Positions 1 to 9,879 of a stretch of 64,000 nucleotides of DNA are shown here, one piece after another. This stretch comes from Volvox africanus. Taxonomy: Eukaryota > Chlorophyta > Chlorophyceae > Chlamydomonadales > Volvocaceae. The stretch's first letter is position 1, and each line of letters begins with the position of its first letter. Where the stretch lies: positions 1,078,001 to 1,142,000 of the forward strand of contig BSDZ01000028.1 in assembly GCA_030268105.1 (NCBI GenBank), read 5' to 3'. The translations under genes and the position numbers were made by a program. The notes under the pieces were generated by a model. The model worked only from the letters and a program-made list of their open reading frames with translations. It had not been told where the DNA came from and did no database searches.

Positions 1-309
1 CGCGCGCTTAAGGAAGTGCTTGATTACTTCCTCCAGCGAGCTGATGTTCACCAGGTGGCACATATTTCTATACTGTGAAAGCGCCTCCTTCGCCAATATG
101 CGCTTCTTCAGGTCGACGCACAGCTCAACGTGGCGAAGCATAATGGCCTCGAAAGTCTTGGACCACGTCCGGTTCTTCTTGCTGCAGATTACATCATGTA
201 GAGTCTGCAGAGCAGCAGCCTTTTGGCCGATCGTCTCAAGTTCATCAGCTCTCTTAAGAGCATTTTCTGGCCTGGCAAAGCCAGCACTGCCGCGGAACGG
301 CCGCGACAT
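1..309 (-). CDS. eIF3a: Eukaryotic translation initiation factor 3 subunit A (eIF3a), N-terminal exon, partial
   Basis: Reading the minus strand from an ATG at 309-307 gives 103 uninterrupted codons to the left edge. The protein contains [41 protein letters not shown] and [18 protein letters not shown]. This is the conserved start of eIF3a, which in plants and animals reads as [29 protein letters not shown] and LAKEGLYQYK. eIF3a is the large PCI-domain scaffold of the eIF3 complex that loads the 43S pre-initiation complex in the cytosol. A short extra segment ([10 protein letters not shown]) precedes the RPENAL motif. The rest of the gene lies to the left of the window. No intron is needed within this stretch. 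The identity is strong; what is inferred is only that this ATG is the start, since it is the first in the frame that gives the usual N-terminus. Confidence 0.9.
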   Translation of the reverse strand, partial: MSRPFRGSAGFARPENALKRADELETIGQKAAALQTLHDVICSKKNRTWSKTFEAIMLRHVELCVDLKKRILAKEALSQYRNMCHLVNISSLEEVIKHFLKRA

Positions 310-1419
310 TGTTAAAGATTGTTCCTACAGTGTGCTTACAGACAATATTACAACCAGCTGTGAGAACATTAAGTGATTATATGCCAGTTTTACCTCGGTA
401 TTAGCCGCCGCCCGTACTTTTCCGTACAAAGTCCTGGGCAGCCAGCTTTATCCCAACGTTTTCGACATCTAATGAATAGAGTATGGAACGTGTCTCATAA
501 TCCTGGACTGCTGTGGTCCGACCTCGTTCACCCTAGAAAGTCATGTTCGCGCAGGCAGGCGAAGGCGAACGCGGTTATCTCGCAAGTAGGGCGCACTTTG
601 CCCGCCATGTGCACGCACTTGCCGCTCCCCGATACCGCAGCATCCTACCCCCCTGGTGTCCCTATGAGGGCCTCCGACACGCTTTGGCGTCCTGTGTACT
701 TACGCGAAACCTGCTGCAGTGCCCAGCTGCCCTAAATCTCGGCACATTACTACTACCTAAACAGTCTGTACTCGTATGCTACTTAATCCCTGTCTTTCCT
801 GTGGCTGGTTCCGATGCCTCCTCACCCATCATTTTGCCCATAGCTCCTCAGCATACGTCGCAAACGTAAACATGTGTAAGCATACGTAAGCATACGTCGC
901 ATACATGAACAGTCCACACAGAAAGTACAGAGCTGGCATTTCCCCCAATAAGCATTGGAGACGTACCCACAGGAGACGTACCCATGTACCCCTTTGGATT
1001 TCACAGTTAGTTGGCCGGCTTGGTTCGTTTCACGGAAGCTTGGTCCAGAGAAGGAAAGGTCTATCCTGTGAATAGCTGCCACGACATTGCAGCGCACCTC
1101 AAACACATAAAGTGCCTTTGTCATGTCGTGACAGACAAATCTTGGGTGGTCCTTTCAACCCGTCTGTCTCTGTAATAGATAAGAGGAACGTTGAGTCTCC
1201 AGACGTAGTTCGATTCATCAACAGCATCTTCAACCTTCAGCATGCAGTCGAGTTTTTGCTCCAGCCGCAGGCACGCCAACGGCACGGCAAACGCTGTGAA
1301 GTGAGAAAGAGCGTACCGGGTATATACATAAATGATCGGAAAGGACGCCGGGGATAATCGTCGCGTTTAAATCCGTACCCTGTGCGGCTTATCCCAGTAG
1401 GGTAAGGCCGGTAAAGCTG

Positions 1420-1475
1420 TAAACACGGGGTCCATTAGAGAGTGATGCTGGGGTGCGGGTTCCCTCATTACAATC
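1420..1475. repeat. Diverged direct repeat, copy 1
   Basis: The segment starting TAAACACGGGGT and containing GTGATGCTGG followed by a G/C-rich stretch and TTCCCTC is repeated about 340 bp downstream at 1760-1815 (TAACACAGGGTG ... GTGATGCTGG ... TTCCCTC). The two copies differ by scattered substitutions, so this is an old duplication or two remnants of one dispersed element. Confidence 0.5.
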
Positions 1476-1759
1476 CTCCCCGCCCTGCAGCGAACGTCCG
1501 CAGGGGCCCCTGCCTGGCACCCCGTAGGGCAGCTTGCGCCTTGCACCCGACGGATGGGGTTCTTCAGGTTTCCCGGCACTACCGCTCGCTTTTCCTTATT
1601 CTGGCGGGTGGTCGTAACCCTGACGCGCAACACAGCTGGGGCATCCACCAGAGGGCAGACGGGATTTGTGTGCATCCTGTCGCGTTTGCATCAACCTGTG
1701 TGCGCAAGCCAAGGTTTATCTCCGAGACCTTGGGTGGGTCCTGGCAATTCGCACCCCTG

Positions 1760-1815
1760 TAACACAGGGTGCAATAGCGCGTGATGCTGGGTGGCGACTT
1801 CCCTCCTAACAAAAT
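1760..1815. repeat. Diverged direct repeat, copy 2
   Basis: Second copy of the 1420-1475 segment, in the same orientation. The shared core is GTGATGCTGG, with TTCCCTC about 15 bp further on. Confidence 0.5.
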
Positions 1816-2202
1816 GCCCTAGAGGCGGTTCAGTGGTGTTGAAGCCAAGCTCCGGAACCCCTGAATGTCTTTTGGCACCCAGGTTGTCCGAGAAGTCCAT
1901 ACCGGGCCCACCTAATTAGTTTGCTGGTCAGTGATGGAGGGAATTTTCCGGTCTTTGTGTTTGTTGTGGTTGATATTGTTGTGGTGGGGGGCACCATACA
2001 AGGACAAGCCGTGGCACAAAATCCAACCAGGTCCGTCTTAGTTTGTCCATATTGCAAAGCACATAAAACATAAAAACGAAAGAACATGAAAAAGCACACC
2101 ATCGTGGTATATTCATACATCACCTAAACTGGGACGGACTTTCGAATTCCTAGTGTCGTACAGGACCAAGAAAAGTCGTACAGATACCAATAATTAATAG
2201 GA

Positions 2203-3752
2203 TTATAGGACTAAGTTGTCGCTTCGTAGACGGAATGATTCGGTGGCCTCACGGAGTACGGTGCCGTATGTTTCCCATCCCGCTCCTGCTGATGTGGAAC
2301 CTCCACACACGAAGACTTTGCCCTTCATGGCGGCTGCCGTCATCACCACGTGGAGACCGTTGGTTGTTGTAAATTCGTACCTGCATGCGAGGACTACCAA
2401 CGGTCAGACAGCGGATGAAGCCAGCAGAATAATTGCCATTTGCATGTTGGCCCTCGTAGCCGAGGGGGAAGATAACTGGCATACCATACGGAAGACTCTA
2501 CCCTTGAGCTAACAATCATCAAAACCTCACTTGCAACCGAGCTGTTATTTTGCAAGTGCAGAACTAAATAACGAACCAACCAACCAACCTGTAGTAACTT
2601 TTGGGTGGAAGTTCCACCGAGCCGAGCGCTGTCTGCTTGGGCGGGAGGACCACCTCCGGTACGAAGACACACACCACAAGCACAAAAAAACACCAAATAA
2701 ATGGAAAATCAACAAATCCTAAAGATATAATAAATAATGGATCAGAACTCAAACCAAAAAGTGAAAGGTAAGGGTCTGATGCGTGTGACAGAACTGGCGC
2801 TGTCCTGAACAGACGAACAGGCTCGCCATCCTTGCATCAAGAGTGCAGAGCCACACAGTGCCCGCACAGCGGGTCGTTGTGCGGTGATGATGAAAAAAGC
2901 AACTGTACCTGCAATGTGCTGGCCGACAGTACCCGTGATCCCCGGGGTAGCAGCAACTTGGCGACCTCCTCCAAGCCCCCGAAGATGCTTAGATCTGTCA
3001 CCTGCAGAAGCGGACACGTGGGAATGTGGTTACTAGTAAATGTACGGACGTACGGATCGTCAGTTACAAAATCTGGATCCTTCATCGATGATGTCTGTAA
3101 AAGCTTTTTTTGTTTTTCGTGCCTTAACTCCAAATTTAAATTCAAAACTATACCAGAAGCGCGCGTGAACAGTGTAGTATCGTGTTGGCCGAGACCCAAA
3201 TTGCAGGCCGCAGAAGATGAACCCCACATGTGGGGCATATGTACGGCGCACCTGGAGGATCGATGGACGAATGGACTGGGCATTCCGAACGATTACCGAT
3301 AGAACGGTCGATCCGTCCGCCGAGTCAAAGCGCGCACGGACAGGACTTGGTTCCGGAGCTGGCCCTCGGCCTGATAAACAGGAAAAGGAATATTCGGAGG
3401 AGGATCTGTAGCCAGAACCTCGTAGCGCCTTTAATGACCGAGGATGATAAGGTTTTGGGTCCTGGTAGATTAGCAGCTTGACGGTTAAGAGGGGGTGCCC
3501 TACTCGCTAGTCTACCCTTCGCCCCTTCCAAATGGTAGCCGTTGCCGTGTGGCCTTTGATAACGGTATGGACTCACGATTAGGATCGTATACAGGTTGCG
3601 TGTCGACAAACTTGAACGAAGCCGGGGGTACGACCTGGAACTCAAGATCCAAGAAAACCTCCGCTGGTTTCGGAGCGACAGGCACTGACATGGTCGCCAC
3701 CGCTGCATTATATCCCGGCGTTTGGTCTTCAAGGATATCGGCAAATGCTGGC
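2203..3752 (-). other. Candidate minus-strand gene or pseudogene, unassigned exons
   Basis: Three minus-strand stretches look protein-coding. At 3752-3577 a frame reads FADILEDQTPGYNAA, then PKPAEVFLDLEF and DTQPVYDPN, and ends at a consensus GTGAGT donor. At 3001 down to about 2837, after a CTGCAG acceptor, a frame reads VTDLSIFGGLEEVAKLLL. At about 2400-2216 a frame contains VVMTAAAMKGKVFVCGGST, which resembles one blade of a kelch/galactose-oxidase repeat. I could not join these into one in-phase model or name a family, and the kelch resemblance rests on one motif. The cluster could be one gene, parts of two, or a decayed copy. Confidence 0.3.
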
Positions 3753-4441
3753 CTGGAGTCGCAGATGGCGTGAACAGGTCACGATATGGCTTTACAGGTG
3801 CGGGATGCGGCAGTTGGCGGCACCGGTCTCAAAGCAGCCACATATACAACCCATATACGCCAATCCTAAGATTCTTACGCTGATGCAAGCAACGGTAGTG
3901 CGATGCCCAATCGGAGCACTTCCCGGCGCCCCAAACTTGGCTGTACTGGCACTGCAAACGACCGTGATCCCGACCGGCGCGTGAGGGGAGATGATGATTG
4001 TGGTTATCCCACCTGACGTTCGGATCACTGGGCAAAACGCCGGTCGCGCATTCTGATGCCCTCCGGTCACAATCTTAAGTGCCATTCGAACTACCGTTAG
4101 ATCGGACTTGACAAATAAACAGTGATTATATGCTTAACTAGTTGGTCTTATTGAGATTATACATCTTTGATGCACATGTATTTTATAACCAACAACGGTC
4201 GCACAATGCCGTCACAGCAGAATAACTACTTAAAATATAAGTGACATCAAGCTCTTATAGGCATTATTGTGAAGTGCGGATTTATCATGAATTAAGAGGA
4301 CGCGATCGTTGTATTCGGGTAGCCTGCACAGCACAGCTGCGGTAAGGGCTGTTTCATCCTCATACAATTTGGCATCTGATACTCGAAGACTATACAACGA
4401 CAATTTATGTGCCACAGTAATTGCGTGAAAGCTGAGCTGGA
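3753..4441. other. Upstream region of the histidine phosphatase gene
   Basis: About 690 bp with no supported exon. It is AT-richer than its surroundings from about 4090 to 4300 and directly precedes the start codon at 4442, so the promoter is expected here. No specific element is recognised. Confidence 0.35.
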
Positions 4442-6139
4442 ATGAAGCCTAACCAGCTGCGAAATGAGTACTGGTAAGCTACGCAGGCTGGGGCCGTATA
4501 CTTGCTCAACACACGTCTCACGACCACACCTAATTCGCAGGCTACTGCGCCATGGCCGAAGCCTAGCTAACGAGGTGGAAACTATAGTCAGCAAGCCGGT
4601 GCGGAATTAGCAATCACAACCGCATTTGGGCGTTTCGGTCATCCTGTCGTATCCCATGCAAACTGCGTTATCTCACAGGAGCATGGCATTGACGAGCGAT
4701 GGACCCTGGCCCAAGGGGGAGAAGACCAGGCACGGGCAGCTGGGTGCGTCAGGGATTCGGCCACATGATCAGAAACCCAAATGGGCCTCCTCGTGTCCGA
4801 CTTGGTCTGTATCCGAGGTTCCCCGCTGGTTCCCTTCCTTCCCTAACCATATATGCCACTTGGATGGGCGAAGCGGTTGCCCCAGTGTTGCGCAGCGCAG
4901 CGTCCTAAATGCGTACAGACTTCGTCGTCAGTCATGGGGTATGTTGCTTTTGTATTACAGAAGAAGACTTTTCACTCCGTCACGAGGGTAAAATCCAATG
5001 CCGACTTCTACTGGCATCCATTCCATCCTTACAATCGCAAGCGAGCCTGCAAGACTTCTCGTGAAGTGTGACAATCTTTTCCTCCGCCCTCTACTGCCTA
5101 GGGTTAAGTTTGGGAAGGTGGTTCAAGCGGCCAAGAGGGGCGGCCGCACGGTGCGGGTCTACTCATCGCCATTCTCGCGGACAAGGCGGACCGCATCCTT
5201 AGCTGCTGAGGCCGCTGGGCTTCAGGCGGATATGTGTCCCATACAGGTACAGTACGAGGTGAATTCAATGCTCTGTACTTCCTTAACCATGATTAGATTT
5301 CAGCTGTGAGGGAGTTGCCCATTGGGCTTTGCTGCCACTTATTGTTGAAAAGAGCATTGGGGCCTTGTGAAAGTTGCGAAGAAGGAACATTAATGAGACC
5401 TTATGAGCTCTTACGGCGGTGTATGCTCATACTTGGCCCTGAGCTAGGTGGCGCCTGAGTTGCGTGAGCGTTTCTTCGGGGACGAGCTCGAGATGCAGCC
5501 GTACAGGACGGCATATGGCAAGATATGGGAGCGGGATGAGGTGTCGACAGCGAGTGTCCCCGGTGGTAACGGGGAGAGCGTGGATGAGGTATCCGCTCGC
5601 ATACGACACTTTTTTGAGGTAGGTTTGGATTTAAGGAACCGAGGGTCCAAGCAAGAACCAGCAAAATGCGGGCAGGTTCTTTATGGCGAGGGTTGTTGCG
5701 AGGTTGGGAAACAGGAGAATACTTGACACACCGCTCGGAGTAGTTGCACACGGGGCTTCCTCCACAGATTGCTAGGTCGGGTTGTTGGACAAGGAAAAAA
5801 CAAAGAGTGGACCTGGTCACTAGAACCTGCGGTAGGCAACATGATGACACCACATATACTGTGACCATAAAGTATGTGCCTCTTCAATAGTATACTACGC
5901 TTGAACGAGTATTAACCCCTTTCTTACAATGCATGTTTGCGGGTACGCTACTAATTAAATTGCCGACGCAGCGCTTGGAAGATGAACATAAGGATGCTGT
6001 TATATTGTTGGTCAGCCACGGTGACACACTGTCCATCATGCAGACAACAATTCTCGGGGAAGATACAAAGCAACACCGCCGTTTTGCTTTTGATACAGCT
6101 GAGCTGCGGCCTCTCATTGCGCCAGGTCCGGTTGTGTGA
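4442..6139 (+). CDS. Histidine phosphatase (phosphoglycerate mutase-like) family protein
   Basis: Exons 4442-4473, 4541-4598, 4679-4743, 5102-5246, 5448-5618 and 5972-6139 join in phase at five GT-AG introns into a 212-residue protein ending in TGA at 6137. The catalytic phosphohistidine motif WLLRHGRSLANE spans the first intron. Next come LAQGGEDQARAAG, VYSSPFSRTRRTA, LRERFFGDELE, GNGESVDEVSAR and the second active-site histidine in LLVSHGDTLSIMQ. The order and spacing match plant PGM-like proteins of the histidine phosphatase superfamily, which are about 200-250 residues long. The RHG histidine, the arginine in SPFSRT, the glutamate in LRERFFG and the SHGD histidine are all visible, so it should be catalytically active. 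The substrate cannot be told from sequence; many relatives are broad phosphatases, not glycolytic mutases. The 32-nt first exon makes the start the least certain part. Confidence 0.85.
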
Positions 6140-6299
6140 CTTGGTGAGGTCCATAACTCGGTATGCTACCTAAGTTCGTGTTAGGTAGCTGTTTGATAAC
6201 ATCTTTCAATTTTCGTGGCAATTGGCGTTATGTATGGTAGATTGGAAGCTCAAGATAAGGGAAGAAGACATGTATCGTACAGTACATTACGAAGGTCTG

Positions 6300-6304
6300 T
6301 GTAA
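6300..6304 (+). terminator. Candidate poly(A) signal TGTAA
   Basis: A TGTAA pentamer, the usual poly(A) signal in volvocine algae, lies about 160 nt after the phosphatase stop codon. The motif is short, so chance occurrence is possible. Confidence 0.4.
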
Positions 6305-7191
6305 AGTGTTTGGGAGTTCATGATATTCATTTATTTGTTTTCGTTAAACAACTCTCACACACCGATTACTAACTTTCGAGCGCTCAGGGACAGTAATTAA
6401 ATCAGAGGAGACACCAAACTTGGTCAAAATCAGCACTGGACTCCTGGAACTGAGCGTCACGTCATTGACTTTGTGAATATTTATTGATGCTTTAGTTTTA
6501 TATGTTTTCTTTCTGGTCGTGCCGCCTGCATTACCGAACAAGCAGGTCCTGATTGCCGTCCAACACGTAAGGATTTCTTTAATTTCAGTTGCTACGCGGC
6601 ATTATGATTCAATATTTCATTCATCGTGGGACTGAGCTTGATGCCGGACTGAGTGTACAAATTGTCGCTCTCAGCGCTTGCCTCAATTGGATGGCAAAGA
6701 AAAATAACATGCACATGGATATATATCGCTGACATGGTGCTGCTCACTTGTTCAACTTATAGGCCCGGGTTCATCAACGTTGTCATCTCGGCACTTCCAT
6801 CGGTGAACCGCCTTCAACAGGTACCAATATTGACGCCGAAATTGCGACAATATTTGAAGGACACTTCAAGCTTGGTTAAACGATGCAGCGCGATATCCAC
6901 TTTCACGTTTCCCGCAAGTTGTAACTCCCTAATTTATACAAGCCGTGCAAGTTGCAGTTTGGCCGCGGATTTAAAGTCGCTTTTCTCTATTTTTGCAGTC
7001 CTCTATTTCTTAAAGGATGTGAGATTTAAGAGTGTTTCTTTGATCGCCGTGCTTTTCCGTCCTGTGACCACAACCGACAGAGCAAGAGCGTGACATAGTA
7101 CGAACTAGTGCTGGAACCCATGAACTCATGATATGACATCTATGCTACACCCACTTCTTTGTGGTTTACATTGTCCCCCAGCGGCATCAAA
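6305..7191. other. Intergenic region, nothing recognised
   Basis: About 890 bp between the phosphatase and the next candidate gene. There are short open frames only, without motifs or convincing splice sites. Confidence 0.4.
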
Positions 7192-8008
7192 ATGCCAGGC
7201 AAGTTCAAATTCTCGCTGGAGAAGCCAGAGAAGTTCAACCAGGCTGCCTATTTGGAAGCCATCCATGAAACCCGCAAACTAAAGCCGCCCGCTGACATCT
7301 ACGTGGCATATGGGCCAGAGGATATGGGAATGGCCATGGTCAGTACTAGCCACCTAGACATCTTGGGTTGTTTGCGTGCTGAAGAGGGCTTTGATCATGG
7401 GAAGGGGTATAGGTGCTACAGCTCTGCTGCCACCACATTACCTTCGTCCCACCATCCTCTGCACAGGTGATCAAAGCACAGCATCGACAAGAATGGAACC
7501 TGGTCTTGCCCACCGATCCAAACAAGTGAGATGTTAGGTTTCACTATACTGGCTGTCGGGTTTCGAAATCGGCGTCCTGTTTTCGGTTGAGGTGCAGCCC
7601 AAGCGGGTACTCGACAAGCTGCCGTACCTGTATGCGTACGCCCCAATTCACTCGTGTCTTGATGGCCTCGGTTGCTGACTTGACTGCGCCATGTCTTGAC
7701 ATGTCATACAATGCGGTATGTACTGCAGGTACGACCTGGAGTGTGGCTTCACGTACGGCATCACCTCGCGGCGCGAAATCTGGGATTTCGTACGGCAGGT
7801 GCTGCTGGGTGTTTGCCGTAGTAGTCGGGGTGCATTTGTGCTAGAGTGGGAGGACGGCGATTTAGGGGATGTGGTAGAAACCGGGAGCTTTGACCCAGAT
7901 GTGGGCGATATTGTCGTTTGTCACCGCGGCTGTGGCCTCCCCTCCGTTAACCAGCTCAACCAAGGTCCTGCTGCGATGCCGCGGCCGGGAAGTGGCAGCT
8001 GGCATTAA
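7192..8008 (+). CDS. Hypothetical protein, multi-exon, family unknown
   Basis: An ATG at 7192 opens a 49-codon exon beginning MPGKFKFSLEKPEKFNQAAY and containing KPPADIYVAYGPEDMG, ending at a GT donor after 7338. A second exon from 7467, after GCACAG, reads VIKAQHRQEWNL. A third near 7591 reads VQPKRVLDKLPYLYA. A fourth from 7731, after CTGCAG, reads YDLECGFTYGITSRREIWDF then VRQVLLGVCRSSRGAF and an acidic stretch. Codon character and splice sites support a real gene. Exons 3 and 4 join in phase if the donor is at GC|GTACGC, but the phase between exons 2 and 3 does not close with the best-looking donor, so part of the model is wrong. I recognise no domain. The C-terminus is unsure: the last frame ends at 8008 but may splice on. 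Confidence 0.5.
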
Positions 8009-8020
8009 CAGTTGCAGTAA

Positions 8021-8106
8021 CGGTATAGCGGTATACCTCCCCACTTGCCCAGGCCGCAACATAGTCTGCCACAGCCGGCAAAAGGGGGAGGTATACCGAT
8101 ATACCG
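8021..8106. repeat. Inverted repeat, 22-bp arms, one mismatch
   Basis: CGGTATAGCGGTATACC plus CTCCC at 8021-8042 is matched by its reverse complement at 8085-8106 with one mismatch, around a 42-bp loop. Each arm itself contains a doubled CGGTATA unit. It sits just after the hypothetical gene and could be a transcript-end hairpin, a small transposon remnant, or a structured non-coding element. Confidence 0.75.
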
Positions 8107-9000
8107 CAGCAGCCGCGCCACCGGTAGCTCATATCAGTTCCGCAGCTAAGCGGCCGCTGGAGAAAGCAGCACTCATGGCCTCAAAACGACCTGTAAAGCA
8201 GTAATGGGGCCAGCCGCAGTTTGCAACGTCAACTGCGCGAGTCGCCCTGCAGTGAATACAAAAGTTCAAGCGAAGCAAAGAGGACAAGATGGCGTGTGCA
8301 AGGGTAGAGAGAGGGAATGCCTGCATGGATGCTCTGTGATGCGGTCACAGAGCTCCATGACTGTCGTGTGCAGTTCTGTCCTCGTAGAGAAACGTGCGGT
8401 ACCAAGGGCCACAGGTATGTGTGCGTTTGTGTGCAGGTATGTGTGGAGGGCCATGTTGGTGACATGGTTATTGCGGCCTAGGGGTGGTTGCCATGGAGGG
8501 AGTCCTGTTTAGGTAGTTGTGTCTTTTGAGGAACCTGGGTACTGAACGAGAAATGCATGCGGGAGGGTAAATGATTTTATGTATACAGGAGCCGGTATGA
8601 TGTCTTACTGCAGCTGCTCCTCCTGGTGCTACAACCGCATGGCCGTTATCTTTGCAGCGACTGCTTGTGTAAGTTGTGTTGGTCGTGGTGGTGGTGGTGC
8701 GCCAACTGCGTTCCGATATAATTGTTAAGTCATGTTGTTGACCAGAAAACGAGTTTTTACGTTTCCAGACTGACCACAATGGTCATTTGAGAAACCAATC
8801 AATAGATTTTCCGGCTGAGATGTCACGTACAGGTCAGTTGCCTGGGCGGTACAGTCAGACAGCTCCAGACAACGTCCTACCTGTTTCTTGTCGGTGATAT
8901 CGATACCGATATAATGGAAGCATCCGTGGACCGATGGCTTCGACCTCCCATAGCGCATCTCAGTCCATGCATCCATGCGAATCGCAGGAAGAATCCCCTA
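8107..9000. other. Intergenic region, nothing recognised
   Basis: About 900 bp without a supported exon on either strand. Some short GT-rich runs occur near 8420-8450 and GGTGGTGGTG near 8690. Confidence 0.4.
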
Positions 9001-9760
9001 GACGACAACGTGTCACACAACTTTCCCATCCACAGTTATTATTTTACACCGCTATGAGAATAAACTTCTCAGTCGCAGTCGAATCTGCAGAACAAAAATG
9101 AAGCTCACGCATGTCGCCCGCGGAAACATCTCCATGTCCCCAGAAAAAATAAAAACATTACGAAAGAAACACTGTTATTTTTGAATAAACCGACATCGTT
9201 AAAAATGATGGCTCAAAACTACGACTCTGATATTTCCGCGGGCGCCTTTTTAAACTATGATGTCATTCCTCCTAAAAATGCAAGCGAAATATTAATAAAT
9301 AATTAAAAATAACTTTTTATCCAGCAAATGGATCACATATTTATAATCAAGCAAGAGAAATTATACAATTATAAATTTTGTCCAGAAAAGATTCTTCAGT
9401 CCAAATTTAAGGAAGAACATTAGACGGGCTCAGTTTTAGGGAAAAAACAGTTCATTAAAGTTTACCGCCACCCGCAATTATAACAAATGATTCTCCTTTT
9501 TTTTTACCTTAAGGCATTTTTATGAATTTGACCGGCTTTAAATATGTAACCTTTTACCATTGTTAATAAAACGTTGGCTACTTCGAATTGCCATACTATT
9601 GCATTTCTTGTTTGTTGTTGGTATTTTGGGATAAAAATTTAACATCAATCGGAAATGGTTTTTTTAATTGTCAAATAGTAGTGTGGGGGTATAGGTGGGG
9701 TATCGCATGGGGATATTTTACAACCAGACCGGTTCCGTTCTGCAGCATTCTGTCGCGAAT
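9001..9760 (+). pseudogene. AT-rich island with coding-like short frames, possible decayed foreign gene
   Basis: This stretch is visibly much more AT-rich than its flanks. It holds three successive plus-strand frames with coding-like composition. 9098-9184 starts MKLTHVARGNISMSPEKIK. 9205-9306 starts MMAQNYDSDISAGAFLNYDV. 9328-9423 starts MDHIFIIKQEKLYNYKFC and contains CPEKILQSKFKEE. The second and third are in one frame, separated by two TAA codons; the first is in another. This fits a broken longer gene of AT-rich origin, for example a remnant of an integrated algal large DNA virus or an organelle-derived segment. It could equally be an AT-rich intergenic region close to the PRORP 3' end. 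No family is recognised. Confidence 0.3.
9718..9722 (-). terminator. Candidate poly(A) signal TGTAA for PRORP
   Basis: TTACA on the plus strand (TGTAA on the minus) lies about 160 nt beyond the PRORP stop codon. The short motif gives only modest support. Confidence 0.35.
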
Positions 9761-9879
9761 ACCCTAATCGTCTGCTTGCCGCTGCCGGAGAATCAAATCA
9801 TCCAAAGTCCTCTGCCGGGAATCGCAAGCTAAGCAAAACCATGCGCCAAAGAGCCACACAGAAAGACCATCACTCGAGT

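Larger units (their letters stand above)
310..2202. other. Upstream region of eIF3a with no recognisable gene
   Basis: About 1.9 kb upstream of eIF3a. The open frames here are short and none shows family motifs or paired splice sites that I could defend. It holds the diverged direct repeat at 1420-1475 / 1760-1815 and presumably the eIF3a promoter, but no specific promoter element can be named. Confidence 0.4.
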
